Positions 1 through 10,916 of a stretch of 62,000 bases of DNA are shown in pieces. Origin of the DNA: Zygnema cylindricum (Eukaryota > Streptophyta > Zygnematophyceae > Zygnematales > Zygnemataceae); NCBI GenBank assembly GCA_037447655.1, contig JBBHKE010003062.1, positions 246,154-308,153 of the forward strand. The letters run 5' to 3'. Under the pieces are notes generated by a model, which saw nothing but the letters and a program-made list of their open reading frames with translations, was not told where the DNA came from and did no database searches. Each line of letters opens with the position of its first letter. Position 1 is the stretch's first letter. A program made the translations under genes and the position numbers.

Positions 1-163
1 GGAGAGGGGAGGGGGGGGAGAGGGGGGAGGGAGAGATTAATATGGGGTCTACAGAGAGGGAAGGAGATGGGAGGGAAGAAGAGAGAGAGAGAGACGGATC
101 AAGTGAGCAAGCCAGAGAGAGAGAGGGAGAGAGAGCAAGAGACCGCCCGAGAGAGTGAGGGGC

Positions 164-240
<77 letters not shown>

Positions 241-250
241 GGAGAGAAAT
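1..250. repeat. GA-rich microsatellite block
   Basis: Purine-only G/A sequence that becomes an almost pure (GA)n run at about 170-236. Open frames here code only for Arg-Glu repeats and are by-products of the repeat. No gene is supported. Confidence 0.9.
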
Positions 251-365
251 GAAATTGCCGATTGGTATCAATAAGTGACTTCTGAAAGACCTACCCTTGC
301 CTCCTCTAATCCACTCTAATTATTGTATGAGGTCAGCTACATTTCAAATAACACATATCTCTTCC

Positions 366-670
366 AATGGAGACCTTCCTCCCTCTCGCTCCCCCTCCCC
401 CTCTCACTATCCCACTCCCTCTCCCCCCTCCCTCTCCCACTCCTCTCTCTCCCTCCCTTCCCTCTCTCTCCCTTCCCCTGTTGGCTGTAGAACAACCGCC
501 CATCGTTACCTCGGCCAATTTTGTCTACTAGCTCCTCACTCGTCATCACCTCGCCTCTCTCAATTTCTTCTCTCTCTCTTAGCTCTCACCCTCCATCCCT
601 CCATCCCTACCCCTCCCTGCCTCTCCCTTCCTCTCCCTCTCTCCCTCTTCCTCTCCCTCTCCCCACCTGA
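366..670. repeat. CT/CCCTCT pyrimidine-rich low-complexity tract
   Basis: Almost uninterrupted C/T sequence (CCCTCTCC-like units), broken by a short mixed segment around 480-545. Both strands carry long Ser/Leu/Pro or Arg/Glu/Gly open frames that reflect composition only. Confidence 0.85.
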
Positions 671-779
671 ACTGGATGAAGCTCCTCATCCCATGGGGCT
701 GGAAAAAGTGTTGCGTCCAGAGGGAGGGGGGGGAGGGAGGGATCCAGCGAGGAGAGAAGGGCCTCTTACTGCTGTCTCC

Positions 780-1175
780 CACTCCGATCAGGTTCTGGAG
801 GAGAGAGAGAGAGAGAAAGAGGGGGAGAGAGAGAGAGAGAGACAGAGAGACAGAGAGAAAGAGAGAGAGGGAGGGGAAAAGAGAGGGTGGGGAAGAGAGA
901 GAGGGCAAAGAGACAGTGAGAAAAAAAAGGGGGGAGGGAGGGGGAGGAAGGGGAAGGGAGAGGGAGTGGTGGGCGGAGAGAGAAAGAGTAAGGGAGAGGG
1001 AGAGGGAAGGGAGGAGAGGGATCGGGGGGAAGGAGGAAGGTACAGAGGAAAGGATAGGGAAGGAGAGAGAGAGAGGGGGGATGAGTGAGGGAGAAGGTGA
1101 GAGAGGGAAGGTGGAGGGTGAGAGAGGCAAGATAGAGGGTGAGAGAGGGAGAGGGAGGGAGAGCGAGAGGGAGTG
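780..1175. repeat. GA/GGGAGA low-complexity tract
   Basis: Long imperfect GA and GGGAGA purine tract. It lies beyond the donor site of the minus-strand coiled-coil exon at 1259-1762, so it probably sits in the next intron or 3' region of that gene. Its open frames are compositional artefacts. Confidence 0.85.
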
Positions 1176-1258
1176 AGAGATTAAAAAAAGGACAATAGAA
1201 GGGTGTATAATACGTACTGTGGATTCTTATAGTGAAAAAAAAAGGTACTAATCCTCAC

Positions 1259-1762
1259 CTTAATAGCTTCCTGGACTTCCGGAAACGCACTCAAAGGCTT
1301 AAAACGGCCAGCCGAAAAATTTCCTCCGCTGCCCGAATTTGCCGACTTCAATTTCCGAACTAATTTCCGAATCACGGCTTCTTTTTCGTCCATTGTAGAA
1401 TTTAAAATTTCTATTTGTTGCAAAACATTTTTTTTCCATTCCTCCATCTCTTTCTCTTTTTCCTTTAAGATCCCCGAATTTGAAATTTCCATTTGTTGCA
1501 AAACATTTTTTTTCCATTCCTCCATCTCTTTCTCTTTTTCCTTTAATATCCCAGAATTTAAAATTTCCGTATTTTCCATTTTTTTTCTTTTCCATTCTCG
1601 TAACTCCAAAAGTTCTTTTTCTTGGGCTTCAATTTTTTTTTCTAGTTCCGATTTTTCTCCCGAAATGTCGTCCAAATTTTCTTTACAGTCTTCTAACTCT
1701 CGATCCGTAAAAGTTTCCGTTACAGATTCCGTAATATCTTGTATATTGTTTTCTATAGACTC
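1259..1762 (-). CDS. Coiled-coil protein, internal exon (partial gene)
   Basis: Unidentified protein. On the minus strand, an acceptor reading TTAACAG precedes position 1762 and a donor GTGAGG follows 1259, leaving a 504-bp exon open for 168 codons. The product is strongly heptad-like and Glu/Lys-rich. It contains two near-identical units of about 27 residues built on ILKEKEKEMEEWKKNVLQQ, so the coiled coil grew by an in-frame tandem duplication. After the coil come a Gly/Ser linker (SANSGSGG) and a more ordinary end, FKPLSAFPEVQEAIK. Codon use and structure are unlike the surrounding simple-sequence DNA, which supports a real exon. Flanking exons were not found: purine tracts, A-rich DNA and an AT microsatellite surround it. 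It could be a structural, motor-tail or cytoskeletal protein, but no catalytic domain is visible. Confidence 0.6.
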
Positions 1763-1770
1763 CTGTTAAG

Positions 1771-2000
1771 AAAAGAAAAAGAAAAAAAAGGAGGAAGTGG
1801 GGGAGGATAAAAATAAAACTAGGAAAAATGGAAAAAACGGGGGGGGAGGGAGGGAGGGAGCGAGGGAGGGAGGGAGGGGCGTCGAGGGAGGGTGGGAGGA
1901 GGGTGGTAACAAAAGAGAACAGGGGAAAAAATAGAGTAGAAAAAAAATAACAAAAGAAAAGGGAGAAAAAAAAAATAGAAAAAAAAAAACAGCAAAACAA
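1771..2000. repeat. Purine/A-rich low-complexity tract
   Basis: GGGA units (1838-1920) followed by A-rich sequence, just upstream (minus-strand sense) of the coiled-coil exon. The complement forms the pyrimidine-rich run before that exon's acceptor. No gene seen. Confidence 0.7.
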
Positions 2001-2005
2001 AACAA

Positions 2006-2105
<100 letters not shown>

Positions 2106-2299
2106 TTATATTAACTGTAGTTCTTGAATACTATCTTAATTATTATTGAGTGGAAAATTGAATGCTAATTGCCCTCAAATAATGTTTGAATTTTTTTTTC
2201 TCTGTTTAAACTAGTTGTCTTTTGATTCTTAAAAGTTACTTAAAAATCAAGTCCATACTGCCACACTAAAAAAAGAAATCAGAATTTCATTTTGATTTG

Positions 2300-3290
2300 C
2301 TCTCTGTTCTTTTTCTTTTTCTTTTTCTTTCACTTGAGGACAGATTGAAGAGTGGTAAAAAGGCAGAGAGAGAGAGAGAACGTAAATAAAGGTGAGGGAG
2401 AGGGAGTGCTTTTACTTTTACGTTTTCTTTTACGTGTTTTTTTTCTTTTTCCTTTTCCTTTTCCTTTTCCTCTTCTTTTCCTTTTTACTTTTACATTTCC
2501 TGTTACTTTTACTTTTACGTCATTTTTATTTTTACTTTTATTTTAATTTTTATTTGATTTTAATTTGAATTTGATTTGAATTCAAATTCGGATTTCAATT
2601 TTTTTTATTTTTCATTTTCAATTCTTTTTTCAATTTTATTTTTATTTCTATTCTGAGTTTAATTTGGTTTGATTTAAAATAAAACTATGAGCGACAATAG
2701 ACACCTAAATTAGTGTGAATTAGTCGGAACAAGTAAGAAAGGGGGAGGAGGGAGGAGGCCGGAGAGGGATGTGTGGAGGGAGAGGCAGGATGGGGGGGGG
2801 GGGGGGGTGGGGAGAGGGATGGAATGGAGGGAGGAGGGGCGGGAGAGGGAGAGGAACACACTAATTATGGTGGCAAAGTAGCTTGTATTTCTTTTTTGTA
2901 TATTGCTGTTTGTTTCTGTTTCTCTTTCTGTTTATACTTGTCTTAAAGTTATATTTATATTTCTATTTATATATTTCCACTTAATACTTTATACGAGTTA
3001 TAAGACACCGATTGTAAACAAGGATCTAAGAAATATTTTTTGCCTTTTTCCTTCTTCTTTTCCTCCTCTTTTTTCCTTTTTATTTTCCTTCTTTTATTCT
3101 TCTTTTTTTCTTTTATTCTTCTTCATTTTCTTGTTCTTTTTCCTTCTTCTTTTTTCCCTCTTCTTTTTTCTTATTTTCTTTTTTCCTTCTTCTTTTTTTT
3201 TCTTGTTTATTTGTTTGTCTTTTTTTTTTCTTCTTTCTTTCTTATTTTCTTAATTTCTTTATCTTTTTTCTTCTTTTTTTTTCTCTTTTC
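2300..3290. repeat. Pyrimidine-rich and G-rich low-complexity stretch
   Basis: Contains TTTTC/TTTTAC runs (2310-2560), a GGGA/poly-G patch with 15 or more consecutive G (2735-2855) and a TTCTTT tract (3040-3290). Phe/Leu-only open frames here come from the repeat. No gene supported. Confidence 0.75.
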
Positions 3291-3539
3291 TTACCTTTAT
3301 CGTCATAACAGGATTACCGGAAAAAATTGAGGTGGAACATTGCGGAAATACAGCCTGTCCCAGAAAAAGACAAAAAAAAAGGCAAGAATTGAAAAGATTA
3401 GGAAAAAAAAAAAAAAAAACCACACACAACCACAATAACTACCCAAAAAAACAAAAAACAAAAACAAAAAAACAACAACAACAACTACAAAAAGAGGTGA
3501 CGGTTGAGCAAATCATTGAATTCAACATATGAAACAAAA

Positions 3540-3651
3540 AAAAAAATCAAAGAGAGAAAAAGGAAAGAGGGGGAGAAGGAAGGAGAAATCCGGGGGACAA
3601 GAGCGAGAGGGAGGACGGAAGGGAGAAGAGAGGGAAAAGTGGAAGCATGGA

Positions 3652-3724
<73 letters not shown>

Positions 3725-3823
3725 GAGCTCGAGAGTGAGAGAGGGGAGGGGGAGAGAGGAGGGGAGAGAGAGGGGACGAGAGAGAAGAAAAGGGAAACAG
3801 AGAGGGAAGGGGAGAGGGAGAGA

Positions 3824-3877
<54 letters not shown>

Positions 3878-4350
3878 GAGCTCGAGATTGAGAGAGGGAA
3901 TGGGAAGAGATGAGGGAAGAGAGAGGTTACTAGACAGAAGAAAAGGGAAACATTGAGGGAAGGGAAGAGGGAGAGAAGAAGAGAAAGAGAGAGAGAGAGA
4001 GAAAAAGAGGGAGAGAGAGAGAGAGAAGATGAGACGATGATCATTATCCATTCTTGTGTTTTCCCTAGCACAAGAGCGGTATAAGAAGAGAGTGAGGGGG
4101 AGAAAGAGAGAAAGAGAGAAAGAGAGAAAAAAAGAGAAAGAGGGAGATAGAAAGAAAGAGGGTGCGAGAGAGAAGAGGAGAAGTTGATCATTATCCATTC
4201 TAAATACATACTTGTACTTCCCCCCAGCACAGAAAATAGAGAGGGAAAGAACAGCATAAAAAGAGCGAGAGAGGGAGAGAGAGAAAAAGAGAGAGAGGGA
4301 GAGGGAGAAAGCGAGAGAGAGAATGCGAGGGAGCGAGAGAGAGTTGGAAA
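3540..4350. repeat. GA microsatellite cluster with internal duplications
   Basis: Several (GA)n runs (3658-3718, 3826-3870, 3985-4028) separated by repeated units. The segment after each of the first two runs starts with the same GGAGAGGAGCTCGAGA-like sequence, and a unit containing TGATCATTATCCATTC occurs at about 4037 and again at about 4184. The block therefore grew by tandem duplication of about 150-180 bp units. Confidence 0.8.
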
Positions 4351-4359
4351 ACGAGAGTC

Positions 4360-5550
4360 ATGAGAATCCCCTATTTACTTTACCCTATTTATTTATATAC
4401 CCATATGGTCTCAACTCACCTGAATAATAAAAAAGAAAGAGACCAAAAAAAGCAGACCGGCAGTGGGAGCCTGAACCCCAAAAGGCGGTAAAAAAAACCA
4501 TTATTACAAGGATATAAATGGGGTTTATTTTTAGAACCAACAAAAGAGATACAATAGTTGAAGGTATTAACAGCGTTTATTGTGAAAAAAAAAAAAAAAA
4601 AAACGATATGGGTTCAGTCGTGGTTTTTCTAAGTTTGTGGTATAAATAGGGTATAATTTTAGAATCAATATGACTAATATACATTTGTAGTGGAGAAAGA
4701 AAATAAAAATAAAATAAATAGATAAATAAGGTTGCTTTTTAGATTGGTAAAAGGTTAAGTTTAGTGCCTACATTTCATGTTAAAAAAATTACGTTTAGTA
4801 ATGATGCTTTAAGTGGAGAAAAATGGGGGAGATTGTGGTTTAATATCAACTTCGAAAAAAGAGACAAAAAGAAAGTATGTGAAAGAATCATTAATGGCAA
4901 ACATATTAAGTTGTGTTCATTTAAAAAAAAAAAGGAAGAAAAGATTTTCGAATAGAAAGTTACACAATGTATCATTACTAGCGTCGAGAAATTATTACCG
5001 TGGAGTTTATATTAGTGTTATTAACCTGATTAGGTTTCAAATGCCGTAACTAGTTCTAAACCGTTTAAAGAATTAGGGTTAAGTATAATAAAAATTAGTG
5101 GCATACAAATCATTTTAGGTTCGAGGGATAAAATTTAGGGCTACCGACTTAGTGTCATTGACACTACTAACGATACATGGTGAACTATTCTTCAGATTAT
5201 GTTGTTGATAATTTCTAAAAAGATAATAGATTATATGCAATTAGATTCTTAAGCCAAAAGGAAAAGAAAAAGGGTTTGTAAAGATTCGATTGGGCTCCTC
5301 ACACAAGTAGAAAAAAACTTATGGCTTAATTGATTTGGAAATTGCCTATTTTCACTTCCATACTGTATTTTAAAAATTTTAAAGTGAAATATTTCGATGA
5401 AAACAGCTACAACTTGTTTCTGAACAAGAATCAATACAAAACAATTGCGAAACAGTTTGTTTAGAATGTTTTACAATGTTTCACAAAAAGCAACTTAGTT
5501 ATCATTTTCCTCCAATTAATTGCCAATGTCCGGTTTTGAATCAAACAATT
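4360..5550. other. AT-rich intergenic stretch without recognised gene
   Basis: AT-rich DNA with A-homopolymers (4587-4603). Short open frames lack domain signatures and splice context. Nothing else recognised. Confidence 0.5.
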
Positions 5551-5795
5551 TCAGGATAGAATCAAAGGTCTAGGTGAAATCAATTCCATCTCAATTTTCT
5601 GTGCCACGTCAGCATGTGTCACGTCAGCATTTGCCCTTAACATTTTCCTCCATTTTTTTCTAGAACAATTTCTAGAATGGAATCAACGGTCCACATAAAA
5701 TCAATTCCATCTCATTTTTTTCTTGCCACGTCAGCATGTGCGACGTCGACGAATGCCACGCCAGCATTTGCCACGTCAGAATGTGCCACGTGAAA
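5551..5795. repeat. Tandem duplication carrying CCACGTCAGCAT minisatellite
   Basis: A unit of about 120 bp (AGAATCAAnGGTC...ATCAATTCCATCTCA...CCACGTCAGCATGTG) is present twice, at about 5551-5673 and 5674-5795. Inside each unit a 13-14-bp motif, (T)GCCACGTCAGCAT, is itself repeated, giving eight or so copies. ACGTC is the core recognised by plant-type bZIP factors (established knowledge); a regulatory role here is inference. Confidence 0.65.
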
Positions 5796-6196
5796 GAATT
5801 AGTGCTTCCAAGTTTGAAAAACAATCCAGGAAAACCAAGCTTTAAAATTTCACAAATATCATATTCCATCAAAATAACCAGCATCATCGTCATAATAATA
5901 TGGAAAATTCCGAGAATAAGGATAAATGTTCCTTCACTGAACCTAAAGAGTAGCAAAAAATAATAACAAAGTCTACAAAGTTCCTAATACTAGCGAACAA
6001 TAACTTGGAAAGTACCAGAATTTTTGCGGAAATTCGGGGAAGACTAGGAATGTAATCCTGCCGCCAAAGCCGACTCAGATAATCTCTGGGCCGTGATTGG
6101 CTCTTCGCTGTGCTCATCCGTGCGTCCGTTTTCGATTCCGAGTCATTCGATTCATCAGCTGCTGCCACGTGGCCGTTCAAGAAATTCATCTGTCCG

Positions 6197-6432
6197 TTGG
6201 GGGAGGGAGAGGGAGAGGGAGAGGGAGAGGGAGAGAGGCGGGAGGAGAGGGGGAGGGAGAGGGAGAGGGAGAGGGAAACGGAGAGGGAAACGGAGAGGGA
6301 AAGGGAGAGGGAGAAGGAGAGGGATAAGGAGAGGGAGAGAGAGAGAGAGAGGCAAAGGGAGAGGGAGAGGGAGAGAGAGATGGAAAGGGAACGAGAGAGT
6401 GAGGGGCGGAGAGGGAGAGGGAGGGGAGGGGA
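6197..6432. repeat. (GGGAGA)n microsatellite
   Basis: About 230 bp of GGGAGA hexamers with variant GGGAAACGGAGA units. Open frames of Arg/Glu or Gly/Glu composition are artefacts. Confidence 0.9.
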
Positions 6433-6865
6433 GAGGGAGAAAGCTACATTCAAGTATGTGGAAATGTCACGTCTTAAAGTACAAAAGAGACTGTGTCAAG
6501 AAAGCGCGACGATAATTGACAGGAAAGGAGCTTCCGCGGAGAACCGTACCGTAGACTCCTGCTGTGCCGTACTTTAAAGTTTAAACGCAGACGCGATACG
6601 CAGTCTTCGTTCCTTCGTCCGATATTCGTTCAGCAACCTCGTTCAGCCGTTCGTCATGAACTATTCGACGACTGTCGGTGCAGGTCGGTTGGCAACGCTC
6701 GGTAGCTGGAACCAGTGCTGTGCTCGGGCGATAAGAGGCCGTCACGTTTAAGCGTCTATATGGCGTTTAAACACGTCTCAACGTTTTTGGAGTTTTTGGG
6801 CTTTTTCTTTTTTTTATTATTACTACTACCTACTATTATCCGTACTCAATGTACAGTATGGAGAT

Positions 6866-7963
6866 AAATGAATTTTATAAATAGAACTTATGTGTCAGAG
6901 AATAGTGTGAAGGGGCAAAATGAAAAAAAAAGGGGTTTAAAGTGATAAATAGAGTGGAGAATAAGTTTTTTTCATTTTTAATTTTATTTTATTTTTTGTA
7001 ATGACCACATTTGTTTTTCTGGAGGTAAAACTAGTTATAACTCAACTTAAAAAGAGGTTAAAACAATTTTACGATCATACAAACGTCATAACACAGTTTT
7101 ATCGTTTCAAAATTTGGTGCTCGGCGTTTAAACCCAGAACTGCCGGAACCGCTTGCTACCAAAATGCCAGGAGCTCTTGACCGGCCTGAAAATCGCGTCG
7201 ACAAAACGTCGCTATACGGAAGCGGAATTCCGTCTAGGGCGAAGCTTATGCTCCAATCAAATGCACTTTTGCGATCCGAGCGACGGTTAAAACCGTTAGA
7301 AGCCGGCATTTTCAACCTCAAAAGTCAAAACGTGAGGCCAACATCTGTCAAGTAAAAACGTGGTGCGTATTGCTTTTGCTTTTTCCTTTCCGACAAAAAT
7401 TTCACCTTTTTTTCTCGGGCTAAGGTGCGATAGCGACTATTCTACATTAGCGGGATGAATTGCTATGTATTTATTCTTCACAGAATGAGGTTGAAGATCG
7501 TCATTTTAGCTAGAACGACAAAGTCTTCCGGCATTGTCAGCTTTCGTTGACGATGATGAAACGTGAAGGGGATAATTTGTGCCACGTAGCATAACCAGCA
7601 AGTCAGAGTTGACTAACGGGTTGTCGGTTTTGCTGCCAGGTACTGTACCGTCTGACGTGTCGGTATTGTCCTGCTGTGCTGACACACGATTGCTACAGTA
7701 CTCGGGTAACGTTCACGGTATACTTTGGGAAATAAAACTATATCGGTACCCCTCAATATTGATAAATTAAATGGATAAATGATAAACGCATGCATCATTT
7801 TGGTTGGGCGCTACGTCAGCCTGTACAGAATAATACAATGGACATACACAGTAATACAAATCTGGTACAGTTGAGTCAGGATTCAGATTTCCCTACGATT
7901 TATTTTTACATAATACTGCAATATTAAACCCCTTCATACAAGAAAGTGACGATGAAAAAAAAT
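6866..7963 (-). repeat. Interspersed repeat R1, copy 1, proximal part
   Basis: Highly similar to 33044-34139 (matching anchors at TTTTATAAATAGAACTTATGTG, the GCCAGGAGCTCTTGACCGGC segment and GGTTGGGCGCTACGTCAGCC). A more diverged relative in the opposite orientation lies around 39800-39960 (shared GTTGACGTAGGCGCTTGCGCC-like motif). No coding capacity recognised; non-autonomous mobile DNA is the likely class. The copy is interrupted at 7963 by a MITE. Confidence 0.75.
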
Positions 7964-8590
7964 CATAGTTGTTCATAGCGTTTAGTGCGAACGATTCAAT
8001 CGCAACGAAGTATACGTAACGAACGCATTGAACGTTTTGAACAAATCGTTTAAAATAGTTAATGAATTTTCATCCGTACACTTCCGTACATATAAAAAAA
8101 TACATATAGCGCAATTTGTAAAAATCCCGTTAATGAGCGCACATTTTTATCAACACATTTTTATCAAAGTCCGTATGGTTGACACTATCTGACAGACAGC
8201 AATGACCGCCTTCTCTCTGCCTTTTCTCTCTATCTCTCAGACATTTTGTGACGTTTCAATTTTGTGACGCGAAAATTTTGTGACGTTTCAACGTCTCTTT
8301 TGGAAAATGTCCGTACATTTTCGATGAAATGACGTTCAGGATCCGTGATATTCCTGCTCAGTTCACTAAACAGAAATTACTATTAACTGCGACGTATCTT
8401 AAAATTGAGTTATGTGCATTCCCGTAAAGAAACGTACATTTTACCGGAAATATTGTACTTTTCCCGTAAATTGTCCGTTCAGTTTACCAAACAGAAAGTA
8501 CATCGCGTTTTTTTGCGATTTTTTCAACTGTCACGAATTATACGTTTCAATCGTAAAAATTGAAAAAATCGCACGATTTGAACAACACTG
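7964..8590. mobile_element. hAT-like MITE, 627 bp, with target-site duplication
   Basis: The insertion is delimited by comparison with the R1 copy at 33-34.7 kb, which has an uninterrupted empty site at about 34128-34145. The left end begins CATAGTTGTTCA and the right end finishes TGAACAACACTG, an imperfect inverted repeat of about 12-14 bp. Both sides carry AAAAAAAAT, an 8-9-bp duplication of sequence present once at the empty site. An 8-bp duplication with CAnnG-type ends is typical of the hAT superfamily. There is no transposase, so it is non-autonomous. Superfamily is inference; the insertion itself is read directly. Confidence 0.8.
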
Positions 8591-9200
8591 AAAAAAAATG
8601 AATAAAAGTGCGTGCACTCGTTGCATAATCGTAGGAAAACCTTTTCGGAAGAGAAAATGATGATGAAAATCATTCGAAACAAAGTGGTTACGTTGTGGTG
8701 TTCAAGTAGCTTTTTGTGCATTAACTTGGTATAAGGGTACAGCCCCATGTACTTGTAACTTAGCCAACTTACTTTGTTTTTTAGCACGGATCCATCGGAC
8801 CAAGATTTCTTGTGTCTTTATGTGTTGACTCGAAATTGTTACTTAATTTTGTAACTATTTTATACGTCGACAATGTCCATAACGACTGTCACAGTGTACA
8901 ACCTGTCTTTGCCGCACCGTGTTTTTTGAAACTTGCTCAAGTGTCGCATAACACACCGTAATTTTTGAAATTATTTGGTATATTTCGTGTCTTTTTGTGA
9001 CATCGTAGACATATAGTTTTACAACCATGGTTGTACAACATGCCTTTGCGTTTGCCTCTATTGTTCGGTCGCCATGAATGGAAATATATTTATTTAGGCC
9101 CTTGCAATTTTTTTTTCTTCGCGAGTTTGTTGTATTTTTTCTCAAAGTGACTTGCTTCACGCACGTGTGGCCGCCCTCAACATTGTGCCATCCTATCGCG
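8591..9200 (-). repeat. Interspersed repeat R1, copy 1, distal part
   Basis: Continues the match to the second R1 copy (34140-34735) after the MITE: shared AAAGTGCGTGCACTCGTTG, CGGAAGAGAAAATGATGATG and GTGTGGCCGCCCTCAACATT. It overlaps a TIR-type repeat family that begins at about 8729. Confidence 0.7.
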
Positions 9201-9345
9201 AAGTAGTGACGTTTGGAGTGAAGGAGAGGCAAGGTGAGGAAGGTGAGAGAGGCGTGAGCTGTAGTGGCGCCTTCACGAATTTTTCACCTCTCCGTGAAAT
9301 GATATTGCAACCTCCAAACCCCTGCAAAAAAAAACCGCATTAGAT
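8729..9345 (+). mobile_element. TIR repeat family 'GGGTACGTCCCCATGTAC', copy 1
   Basis: Starts with TAAGGGTACAGCCCCATGTA. Related starts occur at 34278, 57005 and 61816, and an inverted end occurs at about 38985-39010. The interior segment around 9265-9345 (ACGAATTTTTCACCTCTCCG) matches 38593-38670. No transposase; consistent with a non-autonomous DNA transposon with long subterminal repeats. Confidence 0.5.
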
Positions 9346-10439
9346 GCAAGCGGACAAAAAAAAACAGTATGGGTATCGAGCAAGCCTCCGTACATCCGAT
9401 TGTAGTAGGATCTCCTACCTCTCATAAAATCCCATTACTACTACCTATTTCAACCACACATTCCACACATTGGAAAATACACATCCACAATGGAAAGCAC
9501 TCACATAAGGATAAACTTTAAATTAGAAGAAGCTTTTGTCCACATAACATTAGCTTGGTCTCTTGCCCTCGTGGCTCAATCCTTCTTTTTTAAGTGTTTT
9601 CCACTACTCTACACTCTTAATAATTATATCTCTTAACTACTAAAACACTACTTAGTTTGTAAGAGATTTCAGTGCAAAAATGCCATTGCTCCAATTTGGT
9701 TTGAGTCGCTCAAGACCAAGATCAGTCAGAATTTCCACAAACTTTTCCAAAGGAAAAGATGATTACTTTTCTCTTAGACTTCACTATTTATCCATCATCG
9801 CCCTGGACTAGCCAGGCCAGAGTCAACGCTCCGTTGAACAGGTTTTACCTAGGCCAATCATTAATCAGTAAGGACTCAGATAGACCAATGCAAAAGCGTG
9901 CGAAATCTCTTACTAACAATGTAGGATTTACTAACCAACCGAACGCTACATTTCACTACGTAACATTAACGTGCAAAAGTGCGCGCCAAAAAAAACGCGA
10001 CTTCCCACAAACGAGCGTCGCAAATTTCACACGCAAAACTACCTACGAAATTCCATAAAGTGAAAGTGACGTTTCGTACTAAAAATTGTACGAAACAAAC
10101 CATCGTGCTTACCAAACGAAATATTGATTCATTTGGTACTTTTAAACGTGCGCCTGAAATTCCGCGGCTTGTTTAACCCTTAACACGTTACAATGAACAC
10201 CCACTCGTTATTTTGACTTCGGGGTGTCACCTAAATACACCAATCGCTATATGTTTTAAAATACAACTCCATATCGTGCGATTCTTTGGCGAACGTCTAT
10301 CAAATTTAAAACTCTATATTTGTAACACTAAATTCCCATTTATGAATAAGTTCGATCCACTATTACTATTTCATCACCCCCTCCTTATATTTAATCGACC
10401 TTAATTAAAACACATTTCATTCTCAAGACAGGACTTCTA
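9346..10439. other. Non-coding flank of the gypsy element
   Basis: No convincing gene. Given the minus-strand orientation of the neighbouring gypsy element, its 3' LTR and untranslated end are expected here, but I could not delimit LTR borders by matching them to the other flank (15412-16235). Confidence 0.4.
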
Positions 10440-10809
10440 TATTATTATCCCTTCAATATCTTTGTAAAAACTCAGAATTTTTATCATCTATAGTTAACTC
10501 TTCTTTCGACCTTCCTAGATAATGCACTTGCCATAATATAGTATTACCGACGTTAAACCGTTGACCAACCTAATCAATTATCCATCTGTGGACCTCAAGT
10601 TCTATAATTATTGAGGGATCCAATTCCAATTCTCGTTTAGTTGGTCGAAGATTCGTTGGTTTCAGCTGACTGGTGTGTATCACTGGATGAATTTTTCTTG
10701 AAGGCGGAAAGCCCAATTTGGCAGCAACTAACAATATCATCTTGATAACAGTAAATAGTCTGATGTACTTAAGAGCAAATATCCTTGTAGGATCCGATTG
10801 TCCATCCAT
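10440..10809 (-). pseudogene. Integrase C-terminus and chromodomain remnant
   Basis: A fragment containing KIHPVIHTSQLKP matches the conserved segment that follows the integrase core in chromoviruses (IHPVFHVSxLKP in the family). Further along the minus strand a shifted frame gives ILWQVHYLGRSKEEL, which resembles the YLVKWKG..EE core of a chromodomain. In live elements that domain directs insertion into particular chromatin. Stops and frameshifts separate the pieces. Confidence 0.6.
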
Positions 10810-10916
10810 CTTGGACCGGTAACCAGTTGTTGAAAGCTAAACCTTGTCACCTGTACTTACCATTCAATCACCCCGTTTGCGGTTAGCATTTGATTCTTGT
10901 TTTCTTTGTGCCTCCA

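Noticed and set aside
67-1176. Long open frames of Arg/Glu, Ser/Leu/Pro or Gly/Glu composition
   Set aside because: They translate GA/CT or GGGAGA simple repeats and are open on both strands at once. The same applies to frames at 3485-4257, 6093-6577, 48196-48696 and 55626-55952.
6656-6751. Short ORF MNYSTTVGAGRLATLGSW... with possible targeting-peptide look
   Set aside because: Only 31 codons, no splice donor before the stop, and no neighbouring exon. Chance cannot be excluded.
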